A DNA stretch of 64,000 nt from contig NZ_JAADZV010000002.1 of NCBI RefSeq assembly GCF_010645075.1, positions 248,001 to 312,000 of the forward strand, written 5' to 3'. The DNA is from Flavobacterium limi. Its GTDB lineage: Bacteria; Bacteroidota; Bacteroidia; Flavobacteriales; Flavobacteriaceae. The notes beneath the pieces were generated by a model. It did no database searches. It saw only the letters and a list, made by a program, of their open reading frames with translations, and was not told where the DNA came from. This document shows, piece after piece, positions 1 to 8,284 of the stretch. Position 1 is the first letter of the stretch. Each line of letters begins with the position of its first letter. The position numbers and the translations under genes are program-made.

Positions 1-777
1 TGCCAATAATCTAAGAAAAACACCTAAATGTTTACGCTGCGGAATCAGTTTCTCGAATCCCATACAGGCAATATGAACATCTGCAAGATGCGCACCCATA
101 TCAGCATTTCCTTCATTGGTACACACTACAAATTCTCCTGTTTCAGCTACTGCAAAATTGACTCCAGTTAAAGCAACTTTTCTGGTTAAAAATGTATTCC
201 TTAAACTCTGACGAGCTGATTCTGTTAAATATTGCGGATTAAAATTTCCTTTTTCGGTACCCAGATGCTCGTGAAAAGTTTCACTTACATCTTCTTTTTT
301 TAAGTGAATTGCAGGTAAAACAATATGACTTGGCGGTTCTTTACGAAGCTGTACGATATATTCTCCTAAATCAGAATCGATAACTTCAATGCCTTTTTCA
401 GCTAAATAATCATTCAAATGACATTCTTCTGTAAGCATTGATTTGGATTTAACCATTTGCTTTACATCATGTTTTGCCATTATCGAATGTACAATCTCGT
501 TATGCTCTTTTGCATCGGCAGCCCAATGTACTGTTATTCCGTTCTTTTGAGCGTTTGCTTCGAATTCAACTAAATAATCATGAATATTCGAGAGTACATT
601 ATGTTTAATTTGTGACGCTGTTTCTCTCAGCAATTCCCAATCCGGTATCAGATTAGCAGCTTTATCACGTTTTTCACGAACAAACCAGAGCGTCTCATCA
701 TGCCAGTTTACGCGTTCAACGTCTTTGTTGAAACGTGTTGAAGCTTCGCTATGTGATATTATTTTTTCTGAAGACAT
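1..777 (-). CDS. lutB: LutB-like lactate-oxidation iron-sulfur protein (partial, N-terminal part)
   Basis: About 259 N-terminal residues are present; the gene runs off the left edge of the window. The start is the ATG at 777, giving a protein that begins MSSEKIISHSEAS. The stretch around residues 195-240 (FAVAETGEFVVCTNEGNAD) is the hallmark of the LutB/LldF family. In that family LutB works with LutA and LutC to oxidise L-lactate to pyruvate in the cytoplasm. The [4Fe-4S] cysteine motifs lie in the missing C-terminal half, so they cannot be checked. It is 42 nt downstream of a GH28 gene and probably belongs to the same transcript as lutA and the rhamnose genes. Lactate is the expected product of the aldolase/dehydrogenase route encoded upstream, which explains its presence here. 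Confidence 0.85.
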   Translation of the reverse strand, partial: MSSEKIISHSEASTRFNKDVERVNWHDETLWFVREKRDKAANLIPDWELLRETASQIKHNVLSNIHDYLVEFEANAQKNGITVHWAADAKEHNEIVHSIMAKHDVKQMVKSKSMLTEECHLNDYLAEKGIEVIDSDLGEYIVQLRKEPPSHIVLPAIHLKKEDVSETFHEHLGTEKGNFNPQYLTESARQSLRNTFLTRKVALTGVNFAVAETGEFVVCTNEGNADMGAHLADVHIACMGFEKLIPQRKHLGVFLRLLA

Positions 778-819
778 TTCTTTACTACTTTAAATTAAAT
801 CCAATGGATAAATTTAGAA

Positions 820-2190
820 TCAATTATTATTTACAAAATTCACGACATTTTCATGAATGTTCTGATTTTCCTTAACCGTATCTGCATTTACATTTTTTAG
901 AAAAATATTCTCTACAGGAAGTTCCTTCTGACCTGAAATTTTCGAAATAAACTTCACATCCGTTGCTTTTACATTATCCAGATATACGTTCTTTATTGGA
1001 GTAAGCCTCCTTTCAATTGTAGGTACCAAAGTTCTCCATTGGTATAATACATCTGTATCTATTCCTAAAATCCCTGCATCAATTTTACCTGAAACAATAT
1101 TGCTCATGTAAATATTGTTCACAAATCCGCCTCTGCGTTCATTTGTTTTGATGAATAACAGATGATTTAATTTTGCACCATCGACAACAGTACAGTTATC
1201 AATAAATACATTTTCTATTCCGCCTGAAAGCTCACTTCCAATTGCTACCAGCTGATGTCCATTTTTCACAGTACAATTACGAATAACAATGTTTTTTGAA
1301 GGCGTATTTAATAACCAGGCATTTTTCCCGCAACCAGATTTTATGGCAATGGCATCGTCTCCCTGATCAAAAACACAATTTTCAATTAGTACATTCTGAC
1401 TCATTTCAGGATCTACACCGTCATTATTATGTCCGTGTGCATATACTTTCAGATTTCTAAGAACTACATCTTTCGATAAAAAAGGATGAATGGTCCAAAA
1501 AGGACTGTTTGTAATCGAAACGCCATCCATCAAAATATTTTCACAACGGTTAAACTGAATGAACTGCGGACGAAAACGAGCCGTATCATTTGCCATTTGT
1601 CTTTCTTTCATCGGTTTGTTATACGATGCCAGATTATACAGTTTTTTCAGGCTTTCCATATGTGATTTCGGACGTGCAAACCATTGTTTCCAGGTATCCA
1701 TTTTAGCTTTTAGTTCGCCTTCACCTGTAATGGCAATGTTTTTACATTTATAAGCATAAATTAATGGCGAATAATTGAAGCATTCGTAACCTTCCCATGT
1801 TGAGTTAACAGCAGGTAAATAGTCATTGGGATCTTCAGAAAAAAGTAAAACGGCTCCTTTGTCTAAATGAAGGTTTACATTGCTTTTAAAATGAAATTTC
1901 TTTGTCAGCCATTCACCTTCCGGAATTACAACGATTCCTCCTCCGGCTTTATTAGCCTTAGTAATCGCTTTGTTTATTGCTTCTGAAGTTTTATTTTTAT
2001 CACCCTGTACAGCTCCAAAATCAACTATCGAATATTTTTTGCATTTGCTGAAATCCGGGATTTCTATAGCCGGCATCTCAAAAGGTGCTTTCACCATTAC
2101 TTCTTTTAAAGTTACTAAAGACGGATCTTTTTTAAACGATAAAAAAATCAGCGAGAGTACTAATGCAAAACAGAGTGTTAATTTTTTCAT
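820..2190 (-). CDS. GH28 polygalacturonase-family glycoside hydrolase
   Basis: 456 aa with an N-terminal hydrophobic signal peptide (residues 1-20). It is a right-handed beta-helix protein of family GH28. The catalytic aspartate motifs are visible: NNDGVDPE, then GDDAIAIKSG, then the GSELSGG segment and FIKTNERRGG. Near the mature N-terminus, YSIVDFGAVQGDKNKTSEAI is the usual opening of the family. GH28 enzymes hydrolyse alpha-1,4-galacturonosyl links in homogalacturonan or rhamnogalacturonan; whether endo or exo cannot be told by eye. It lies between lutA (37 nt upstream) and lutB (42 nt downstream) on the same strand, an unusual place for an exported or periplasmic enzyme. All catalytic residues appear intact. 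Confidence 0.9.
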   Translation of the reverse strand: MKKLTLCFALVLSLIFLSFKKDPSLVTLKEVMVKAPFEMPAIEIPDFSKCKKYSIVDFGAVQGDKNKTSEAINKAITKANKAGGGIVVIPEGEWLTKKFHFKSNVNLHLDKGAVLLFSEDPNDYLPAVNSTWEGYECFNYSPLIYAYKCKNIAITGEGELKAKMDTWKQWFARPKSHMESLKKLYNLASYNKPMKERQMANDTARFRPQFIQFNRCENILMDGVSITNSPFWTIHPFLSKDVVLRNLKVYAHGHNNDGVDPEMSQNVLIENCVFDQGDDAIAIKSGCGKNAWLLNTPSKNIVIRNCTVKNGHQLVAIGSELSGGIENVFIDNCTVVDGAKLNHLLFIKTNERRGGFVNNIYMSNIVSGKIDAGILGIDTDVLYQWRTLVPTIERRLTPIKNVYLDNVKATDVKFISKISGQKELPVENIFLKNVNADTVKENQNIHENVVNFVNNN

Positions 2191-2227
2191 TTTAAAATGG
2201 TCTTTAAACTTAAAATTTAATAATTGG

Positions 2228-2974
2228 TTAAATTTTAATTGTTGAAGAGTTCAATATTTCCGCGATATGAATCGTTTTTATATTGCTCTTTTGTCTTTTA
2301 AGAATTCCTTCCAAATGCATTAAGCATGACATATCTCCTCCGGTAATATAATCTACATCATGTTTTTCATGATCTTTGATTCTGTCCTGACCCATTTTTA
2401 CTGAAACCGCTTCTTCAGTTACACAAAAAGTACCTCCAAAACCACAGCATTCATCCTTTCTGCTTAAGGAAACCAAATCCAGACCATTTATTTTGCTTAA
2501 TAATTGTCCCGGTTTAGAGAAAAATGGTGCGTTTAATTCGGTCATCTGCGAAAGCTTAAGTCCGCGTTGTCCGTGGCAGCTTTGGTGCATTCCTACTCTG
2601 TGTGGAAAGTTTCCTTCTATAGATTCTACTTTTAGAATATCAGTAATGAATTCTGTTAATTCAAAAACTTTTTTGCGCATTGCTGCAGCCAGTTCTTCCT
2701 GTTTGTCATCATGCAAATGATCTTTTACATGTAAAACACAACTTCCTGACGGGCAAACGATATAATCAAATTCTGAAAAATTAGCAATAAAGTTAGCATC
2801 ACAGCCTTTGGTTAAATATTCATAACCGCTGTTTGCCATAGGCTGTCCACAGCAGGTTTGTTTCATTGGAAAATGAACATCGCAGCCTAATTTTAATAAC
2901 AGTTCATAGGTTGCGATACCTACTTTGGGGTAAAATTGGTCGACGTAGCACGGTATAAAAAGTCCAATTTTCAT
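2228..2974 (-). CDS. lutA: LutA-like (Fe-S)-binding lactate utilisation protein
   Basis: 248 aa, the full length of the family. Two CCG (cysteine-rich) domains are present: the first carries KQTCCGQPMANSGY near residues 39-52, the second SRKDECCGFGGTFCV near residues 170-185. MKIGLFIPCYVDQFYP is the typical N-terminus. LutA acts in the cytoplasm with LutB and LutC to convert L-lactate to pyruvate. Here it follows the rhamnulokinase gene on the same strand (gap about 180 nt, filled by an inverted repeat) and precedes a GH28 gene and lutB. I infer it oxidises lactate made from lactaldehyde during rhamnose breakdown. No lutC is seen, but the window ends inside lutB. Confidence 0.88.
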   Translation of the reverse strand: MKIGLFIPCYVDQFYPKVGIATYELLLKLGCDVHFPMKQTCCGQPMANSGYEYLTKGCDANFIANFSEFDYIVCPSGSCVLHVKDHLHDDKQEELAAAMRKKVFELTEFITDILKVESIEGNFPHRVGMHQSCHGQRGLKLSQMTELNAPFFSKPGQLLSKINGLDLVSLSRKDECCGFGGTFCVTEEAVSVKMGQDRIKDHEKHDVDYITGGDMSCLMHLEGILKRQKSNIKTIHIAEILNSSTIKI

Positions 2975-3028
2975 ATTCTGGATAATTATTTATTTTTAAA
3001 CACAATTTATTTTTTATGTGTTAAATAT

Positions 3029-3132
3029 TTTTCACGCAGATTTTAAAAGGATTTAAGCAGATGTGAGCAGATTATTTTTATAATAAATTATCTAAAATTA
3101 AATCTGCTTAAATCTGTAAAATCTGCGTGAAA
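3029..3132. repeat. Inverted repeat, TTTCACGCAGATTTT element
   Basis: Two arms of about 33 bp (3029-3061 and 3100-3132) are near-perfect inverted copies sharing TTTCACGCAGATTTT and GATTTAAGCAGAT. About 38 bp of AT-rich sequence separates them. A half copy of the same arm occurs at 24086-24119. The element fills the rhaK-lutA gap and could form a large cruciform or RNA hairpin. It looks like an interspersed non-coding repeat rather than a terminator, since no T-run follows the stem directly. Confidence 0.75.
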
Positions 3133-3157
3133 TAAATCTTTTAATCTTTGACTTAAT

Positions 3158-4519
3158 TTAATGCTTATAAAATTTCAAATCAATTAAATCATTCTGGATA
3201 GGCTTAGGATTCCAGTTTTGGTGAATTGCCAATGCTGCACCTAAAGCACTTGCTTGCGCCATTGAAGCCGCATAAACTTCTACATCCGGGAAAGCTTCAG
3301 CAAGTAAATTCATGAAAATTGAATTTTTACTAAAACCACCGTCCACAAAGATTTTCTTTACAGGGCTGTTATGAATCACTAAATTAGTTGAAAAAACCTG
3401 TTGTTCAACGAGATCCAGCATCAATTGATGGTACGCGATTTCGTAAGTTTTAAATACCGAAAGATCTCTTTTTTGAAACGGACATTCATTCAGAATATCA
3501 AAATCGTACTTTTTCGGATAAACAATTTGAAAATTTACTGCTCTTAAATTAGATACAATTTTTTTATCAAAATATACTTCTTTAAAAGTATCAAATGGAA
3601 CGTTAAAATGTTCTGCCAGTCTTTTTGCCTGAACTTCATGCTCGTTTCCTGAAAATAAACGCGCTGCTTTTACCGGTTTTTCGGTGTATTGCATGTAACA
3701 CAAACAGTCGTTTTTAAGTTCTTCAAACGTTAAAGCTTTGTTGTTAAAAGGATTCAGGGATATACTCCATGTTCCTGTTGACAATAAAACGAAAGGCTCT
3801 GTAAAATTGATCGTATACGGAATAATGGCAGATGAACTGTCATGCAGACCAATCCCTACAGCCAGGTCATTTTCTTTTTTGATCACATCTCTTCCGGGAT
3901 GAATTGGAGCCAGTTTTTCTTTTATACCTTCATTTTTCAGCCATTTATGATACTTCATTTTTTTGAAGTTCCAAAGATTCGTATGACACCCAATGCTGGT
4001 AATGTCTGTATAGGCTTCACCGGTTAAAAGAAAACTTAAATATTGAGGCAAATGCAGGCAATATTTAACTTTCTCAAATAATTCCGGATTTTCTTCTTTT
4101 AATCTGTAAATCTGCATTCCGGAATTCAGGCTTCCTAAAACAGGAGAAGCTGTTTTTACTGCAAAAACTTCTTCTCCTTTATATTTTTTGTAAAAACCAC
4201 TTTTCAGCTCTTCCGGATAATCTTTCAAATAATTGTATAAAGGCGTCAAAGAGTTGCCGTCTTTATCAATATAAACAAAACTAGCTCCGTAAGTGCTGAA
4301 ATTTATAGCTTTCAGAACATAGTTATTCAGTTCTTTTATTTCTGATAATCGTTCGAGAATCCAGTTTTTTAATACATCAATATCTTCGCAGGGAAAACCG
4401 TCTTCATCAACGGTTTCGTCCAGATTTACTGATTTTTCCCAAACGATTTTATAATTTTCATCAAATAAAAATACCTTTTTGTTGGTTTTACCAATATCAA
4501 AAATTGCAACTACGTTCAT
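3158..4519 (-). CDS. rhaB: Rhamnulokinase-type FGGY carbohydrate kinase
   Basis: 453 aa. The N-terminal FDIGKTNKKVFLFDENY is the phosphate-binding loop of the FGGY/actin-like ATPase fold. The C-terminal half holds LSTGTWSISLNPF and FVDGGFSKNSIFMNLLAEAF, the latter being the adenosine-binding region. Given neighbours rhaI, aldolase/dehydrogenase and rhaT, the likely reaction is ATP-dependent phosphorylation of L-rhamnulose to L-rhamnulose-1-phosphate in the cytoplasm. It lies 105 nt downstream of rhaI in the same direction. A hairpin is present in that gap, so partial termination or processing is possible. The family assignment is solid; the substrate is inferred from context. Confidence 0.88.
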   Translation of the reverse strand: MNVVAIFDIGKTNKKVFLFDENYKIVWEKSVNLDETVDEDGFPCEDIDVLKNWILERLSEIKELNNYVLKAINFSTYGASFVYIDKDGNSLTPLYNYLKDYPEELKSGFYKKYKGEEVFAVKTASPVLGSLNSGMQIYRLKEENPELFEKVKYCLHLPQYLSFLLTGEAYTDITSIGCHTNLWNFKKMKYHKWLKNEGIKEKLAPIHPGRDVIKKENDLAVGIGLHDSSSAIIPYTINFTEPFVLLSTGTWSISLNPFNNKALTFEELKNDCLCYMQYTEKPVKAARLFSGNEHEVQAKRLAEHFNVPFDTFKEVYFDKKIVSNLRAVNFQIVYPKKYDFDILNECPFQKRDLSVFKTYEIAYHQLMLDLVEQQVFSTNLVIHNSPVKKIFVDGGFSKNSIFMNLLAEAFPDVEVYAASMAQASALGAALAIHQNWNPKPIQNDLIDLKFYKH

Positions 4520-4567
4520 TTCTTTAATTGTAAATTGTGAATTATAAATTATAAATTTTGAATTACA

Positions 4568-4613
4568 GAATTATGAGTTTAGCAAAATCTTTTTAGCTTA
4601 CAACTCATAATTC
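4568..4613. repeat. Inverted repeat in the rhaI-rhaB gap
   Basis: GAATTATGAGTT (4568-4579) and AACTCATAATTC (4602-4613) form a perfect 12-bp stem with a 22-nt loop. The stem is AT-rich and lacks a clean T-run on the minus strand, so it is more likely an mRNA processing or stability element, or a decayed repeat, than a strong terminator. Confidence 0.5.
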
Positions 4614-4624
4614 ATAACTTATAA

Positions 4625-5899
4625 TTACAATCCTGTGGCCATAGTTTTTAATCCTCTTTCTCCAATTAGATTTCCTCTAACGTCAAGACTGCGGTATAAT
4701 TCAACTGGGTTTAATGCTGCACCTGAACGCAAACGAGCCTCTGCAACCAATGCACGAACATCTGTACGGAAAGCGTTTTGAAGAATTTCCTGTGCTTTTA
4801 CCACATCATTTTCTTCCTGAGCAATTTCTAATGCTTTTCTGTCAACAGAAAGTGCCTGTGCGTAAGCAATCATAATCGCTTCAACAGACTGTAATAAATC
4901 TTCCAAAGGATCTTTGATATTGTGAGAAGCATCAATCATCCAGCCTAAATCTTTAGCGTGATTCATTCCACGGGCATCCATACCTTCAACCAATTCATTG
5001 AAAATCAAGAATAATTGGTATGGTTTTAAAGCACCTGCAGTTAAATCATCATCTCCGTATTTTGAATCATTAAAGTGGAAACCTCCCAATTTATTTTCCA
5101 TCAATAACAAAGAAACGATTTGCTCGATATTGGCATTTGGCAAATGGTGACCTAAATCAACCAATGTTTGTGCTTTGTCTCCTAATTTTTTTACATAAGA
5201 ATAAGATTGTCCCCAATCAGCTACCGTAGTTGAATAGAAGTTTGGTTCTGCACATTTGTATTCTAAGAATAATTTCCAGTTTGAAGGCAATGCTTCATAG
5301 ATTTCTTCTAAACTTTCTAATGTATTTTGGTATGCTTTTCTGAAATTTAATTGTCCTGGGAAAGAAGAACCATCAGCCAGCCAAACTGTTAAAGACTCAG
5401 AACCTAAAGCTATTCCTTGCTGAATAACTTCGATATTGTGAGCAACAGCTTGTTTACGAACAGCTTTATTTACATTTTGCAATGAACCAAATTTATAAGT
5501 CTGCTCTGCATTTGCCTGATCCTGAAAAGTGTTTGAGTTAACAGCATCAAATTTTAAATTATGCTGTGCTGCTAAATTTTTAATAGCTACATGATCAGTT
5601 GGGATATCCCATGGAATGTGTAAAGAAATAGCTCCTGAAGCATTGTTTAAAGCGTGAAGCAAACCTACATCTTCAATTTTTTCTTCGATAGAACGAGGCT
5701 CTCCACCACCCGGGAAACGTCCGAATCTTGTTCCTCCTGTTCCTAAAGCCCAAGATGGAATTGCAATTTGAAAATCGATTAATTTTTGAATAATTGATTC
5801 TGTTTCTGCAATTTCTGAAGCTGTATAAACTAATTTATTCTGATGTTTTTTAAGTAAACCATCATTGTGAGATGCGATAGTGTTTGATTGGATTATCAT
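4625..5899 (-). CDS. rhaI: L-rhamnose isomerase (RhaI / xylose-isomerase-like type)
   Basis: 424 aa, a TIM-barrel sugar isomerase of the RhaI type (the Pseudomonas stutzeri-like L-rhamnose isomerase) rather than the E. coli RhaA type. Metal-ligand segments visible are VDLGHHLPNANIEQIV and GGFHFNDSKYGDDDLTAGAL around residues 240-285, with FLEYKCAEPNF just before them. It interconverts L-rhamnose and L-rhamnulose in the cytoplasm. The ATG at 5899 starts MIIQSNTIASHNDGLL, typical of the family. Upstream lies a 217-nt gap holding a terminator for the rhaT-aldolase transcript, so rhaI probably has its own promoter; TCACTTTG at 5944-5951 (minus) is a 5-of-6 match to the -7 consensus. Confidence 0.92.
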   Translation of the reverse strand: MIIQSNTIASHNDGLLKKHQNKLVYTASEIAETESIIQKLIDFQIAIPSWALGTGGTRFGRFPGGGEPRSIEEKIEDVGLLHALNNASGAISLHIPWDIPTDHVAIKNLAAQHNLKFDAVNSNTFQDQANAEQTYKFGSLQNVNKAVRKQAVAHNIEVIQQGIALGSESLTVWLADGSSFPGQLNFRKAYQNTLESLEEIYEALPSNWKLFLEYKCAEPNFYSTTVADWGQSYSYVKKLGDKAQTLVDLGHHLPNANIEQIVSLLLMENKLGGFHFNDSKYGDDDLTAGALKPYQLFLIFNELVEGMDARGMNHAKDLGWMIDASHNIKDPLEDLLQSVEAIMIAYAQALSVDRKALEIAQEENDVVKAQEILQNAFRTDVRALVAEARLRSGAALNPVELYRSLDVRGNLIGERGLKTMATGL

Positions 5900-5943
5900 A
5901 CTTATTTCTTTTTATTAGGGTCTACAATATAAGGCTATTTCTG

Positions 5944-5951
5944 CAAAGTGA
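5944..5951 (-). promoter_or_regulatory. Candidate -7 box for rhaI
   Basis: On the minus strand this reads TCACTTTG, one mismatch from the Bacteroidetes -7 consensus TAnnTTTG, about 45 nt upstream of the rhaI start. No convincing -33 element or copy of the pectin-regulon direct repeat is seen upstream of it. The assignment is tentative; the main support is the terminator just upstream, which calls for a new promoter. Confidence 0.35.
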
Positions 5952-6034
5952 ACCCTTGTTTTATGTTACTTTTTTCTTGTTTTTTTTTATTTTCTGTGTG
6001 TTTAGGAAAATTATTTATAAAATAGAATTGTCAT

Positions 6035-6070
6035 AAAAAATCTAACGTCCGACCGAAATCGAACGTTAGA
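6035..6070 (-). terminator. Intrinsic terminator after the rhaT-aldolase transcript
   Basis: On the minus strand an 11-bp stem with one mismatch (arms 6060-6070 and 6041-6051) is followed at once by TTTTTT (6040-6035). It lies about 47 nt after the stop codon of the aldolase/dehydrogenase gene. It splits the rhamnose genes into two transcription units, rhaT-aldolase and rhaI-rhaB-lut. Confidence 0.75.
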
Positions 6071-6116
6071 AAACAAAAACCACTTTGTTAAATAAACTTA
6101 AAAAAAACTAAACAAC

Positions 6117-8258
6117 TTATCGGTAAAAGCCCATTGTTACTCCGCCGTCTACATTCAGGGCATTTCCTGTTGATTTGTTCAACAGACCTCCCACGAATGC
6201 GAAACATGCGTTTGCAATATCATCAGGCAATATAATTTCATTTAATAAGGTACGTTTCGCATAATAAGCAGGCAATTCTTCAACGGTAATTCCGTAAGCT
6301 TTTGCACGGCCTTCAGCCCATCCGCCAGACCAGATATTAGAATCTGAGATTACAGCATCAGGATTTACTGTGTTTACACGAATTTTATCAGCACCTAATT
6401 CAGCAGCCATCAAACGTGTTAAATGTGCCTGAGCTGCTTTTGCAGAACCGTAACCAGGATTGTTTGGACCGGCTACAACTGCATTTTTAGAAACAATGTT
6501 TACGATGTCTCCACCAAAACCTTGTTTGCGCATTACTTCGATTCCGGCTTTAGAAACAATAAATTGTCCTTTAACCAAAATATCGTATAATCTGTCCCAC
6601 TCTTCAAGAGTATGTTCAGCGATTGATTTTGAAATACTGATACCAGCGTTGTTGATAATAATATCAGCACCACCAAATGCAAGACAAGCAGCATCTAAAG
6701 CTTTTTCTGTACTTACTGCATCCGTAACATTTAATAAAGTACTTGAAACAGCATCTTTACCAAATGATTTGATGAATTCTGCTTTTGCACCTTCTAAACG
6801 CTCTTCGTTGATGTCGTTAATTACTACACATGCGCCTTCTTCTGCAAATCTTTTCGCGATAGCTTTACCAATTCCACCAGCAGAACCAGTAACTAATGCT
6901 ACTCTTCCTGAAAGTGCTTTTGGTTTTGGCATACGCTGTAATTTTGCTTCTTCCAATAACCAGTATTCGATATCAAAAGCTTCCTGATGTGGCAATGAAG
7001 TATATTCTGAAACTGCTTCTGCACCTTTCATTACATTTACTGCATTGATATAGTATTCAGATGCCAAACGTGCCATTGTTTTATCTTTGGCAAATGTAAA
7101 CATACCTACTCCAGGATATAAAATTACAACCGGGTTTGGATCACGCATTGCAGGTGAATTAGATTTTTTACAAGCATTGTAATAGTCTTTGTACATTGCT
7201 CTGTAAGCTTCAAAAGAAGGAGTTAATTTTGCTTTGATTGCGTCAACGTCTGATAAATCTTCATTTGGATCTAATTCTAAAACCAAAGGACTGATTTTCG
7301 TACGTAAAAAGTGATCCGGGCAAGAAGTTCCTAATGGAGCTAATTTTGACAAATCATTAGAGTTGATGAATTCCAAAACTCTTGCATCATCAGTATAATG
7401 ACCAATCATCTGACGCTCTGAAGAACAGAAACCTCTTAAGATTGGAGCAACTTTAGCTGCTTTTAATTTACGGTCAGCTTCCGGAAGGCTGTCAATTTTT
7501 TTACCTCCAAAAACCGGACGTTTTTTTCCGTAGTTGCTTTCTAAGTACTCAGCACACTTTTCGATTACCTCAAGTGTATTGATATAACTTTCGTAAGCAG
7601 TATCTCCCCAGGTAAATAAACCGTGAGAACCTAACATGATACCACGTAATTTTTTCCCTTTTTTCTCAGCTTCCTCCAGACAGCTTCTTAACTGAAGCCC
7701 TAAGTCAAAACCAGGACGCTGCCATCCTACCCAACCGATTTCGCCGTCGAATAATTCTTCTGTGATTTTTGCTCCGTCTTTTGCTGCAGCAATAGCAATA
7801 GCAGCATCTGGGTGAAGGTGATCAATATGTTTAAAAGGTAAGAAACCGTGTAATGGCGTATCAATAGAAGGTGCTTTTGAAGCTAAATCAAAAATACAGT
7901 GATTGAACAACTCAACCATCTCATCTTCAAATTCAATACCTCTGTATACATTTTCAAGATTGCGTAACCTGTCTAAATATAAAGCAGCACAACCTGATTT
8001 TGTCAACGTTCCGATATCTCCACCAGAACCTTTAATCCACATTACCTCTGAGCTTGCGCCTGTCAATGGGTCTTTATCTGTAATTTTTACTGAAGTGTTT
8101 CCTCCTCCATAATTAGTAAGTCTTAAATCTGCTCCTAATAAATTAGAACGATAGATAAAAAGAGCTACTTCATCTCCTGCCAAGGCTGCAGCTTTAGCAT
8201 CATCCCAAAGATAGCTTACATGCTGAAAAGTCATACTGTTTGTGTTTATATTTGACAT
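6117..8258 (-). CDS. rhaD: Bifunctional rhamnulose-1-phosphate aldolase / lactaldehyde dehydrogenase (RhaEW type)
   Basis: 713 aa, a two-domain fusion. Residues about 20-400 form a class II (zinc) aldolase domain, with PLHGFLPFKHIDHLHPDAA and GIMLGSHGLFTWGD supplying likely metal-binding histidines. Residues about 435-713 form a short-chain dehydrogenase: the nucleotide loop is VTGSAGGIGKAI, NNAGIS follows, and the catalytic YGSAK (YxxxK) is intact. The known reaction of this fused family is cleavage of L-rhamnulose-1-phosphate to DHAP and L-lactaldehyde, then oxidation of lactaldehyde to lactate. That fits the lutA/lutB genes downstream. The gene starts 26 nt after rhaT and is cotranscribed with it; a terminator follows. 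Confidence 0.93.
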   Translation of the reverse strand: MSNINTNSMTFQHVSYLWDDAKAAALAGDEVALFIYRSNLLGADLRLTNYGGGNTSVKITDKDPLTGASSEVMWIKGSGGDIGTLTKSGCAALYLDRLRNLENVYRGIEFEDEMVELFNHCIFDLASKAPSIDTPLHGFLPFKHIDHLHPDAAIAIAAAKDGAKITEELFDGEIGWVGWQRPGFDLGLQLRSCLEEAEKKGKKLRGIMLGSHGLFTWGDTAYESYINTLEVIEKCAEYLESNYGKKRPVFGGKKIDSLPEADRKLKAAKVAPILRGFCSSERQMIGHYTDDARVLEFINSNDLSKLAPLGTSCPDHFLRTKISPLVLELDPNEDLSDVDAIKAKLTPSFEAYRAMYKDYYNACKKSNSPAMRDPNPVVILYPGVGMFTFAKDKTMARLASEYYINAVNVMKGAEAVSEYTSLPHQEAFDIEYWLLEEAKLQRMPKPKALSGRVALVTGSAGGIGKAIAKRFAEEGACVVINDINEERLEGAKAEFIKSFGKDAVSSTLLNVTDAVSTEKALDAACLAFGGADIIINNAGISISKSIAEHTLEEWDRLYDILVKGQFIVSKAGIEVMRKQGFGGDIVNIVSKNAVVAGPNNPGYGSAKAAQAHLTRLMAAELGADKIRVNTVNPDAVISDSNIWSGGWAEGRAKAYGITVEELPAYYAKRTLLNEIILPDDIANACFAFVGGLLNKSTGNALNVDGGVTMGFYR

Positions 8259-8284
8259 TTTTATATTGATAGTTTATTAATTAT

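Noticed and set aside
5940..6034. Possible riboswitch or leader upstream of rhaI
   Set aside because: The stretch is AT- and T-rich with no stable structure or known aptamer pattern visible.
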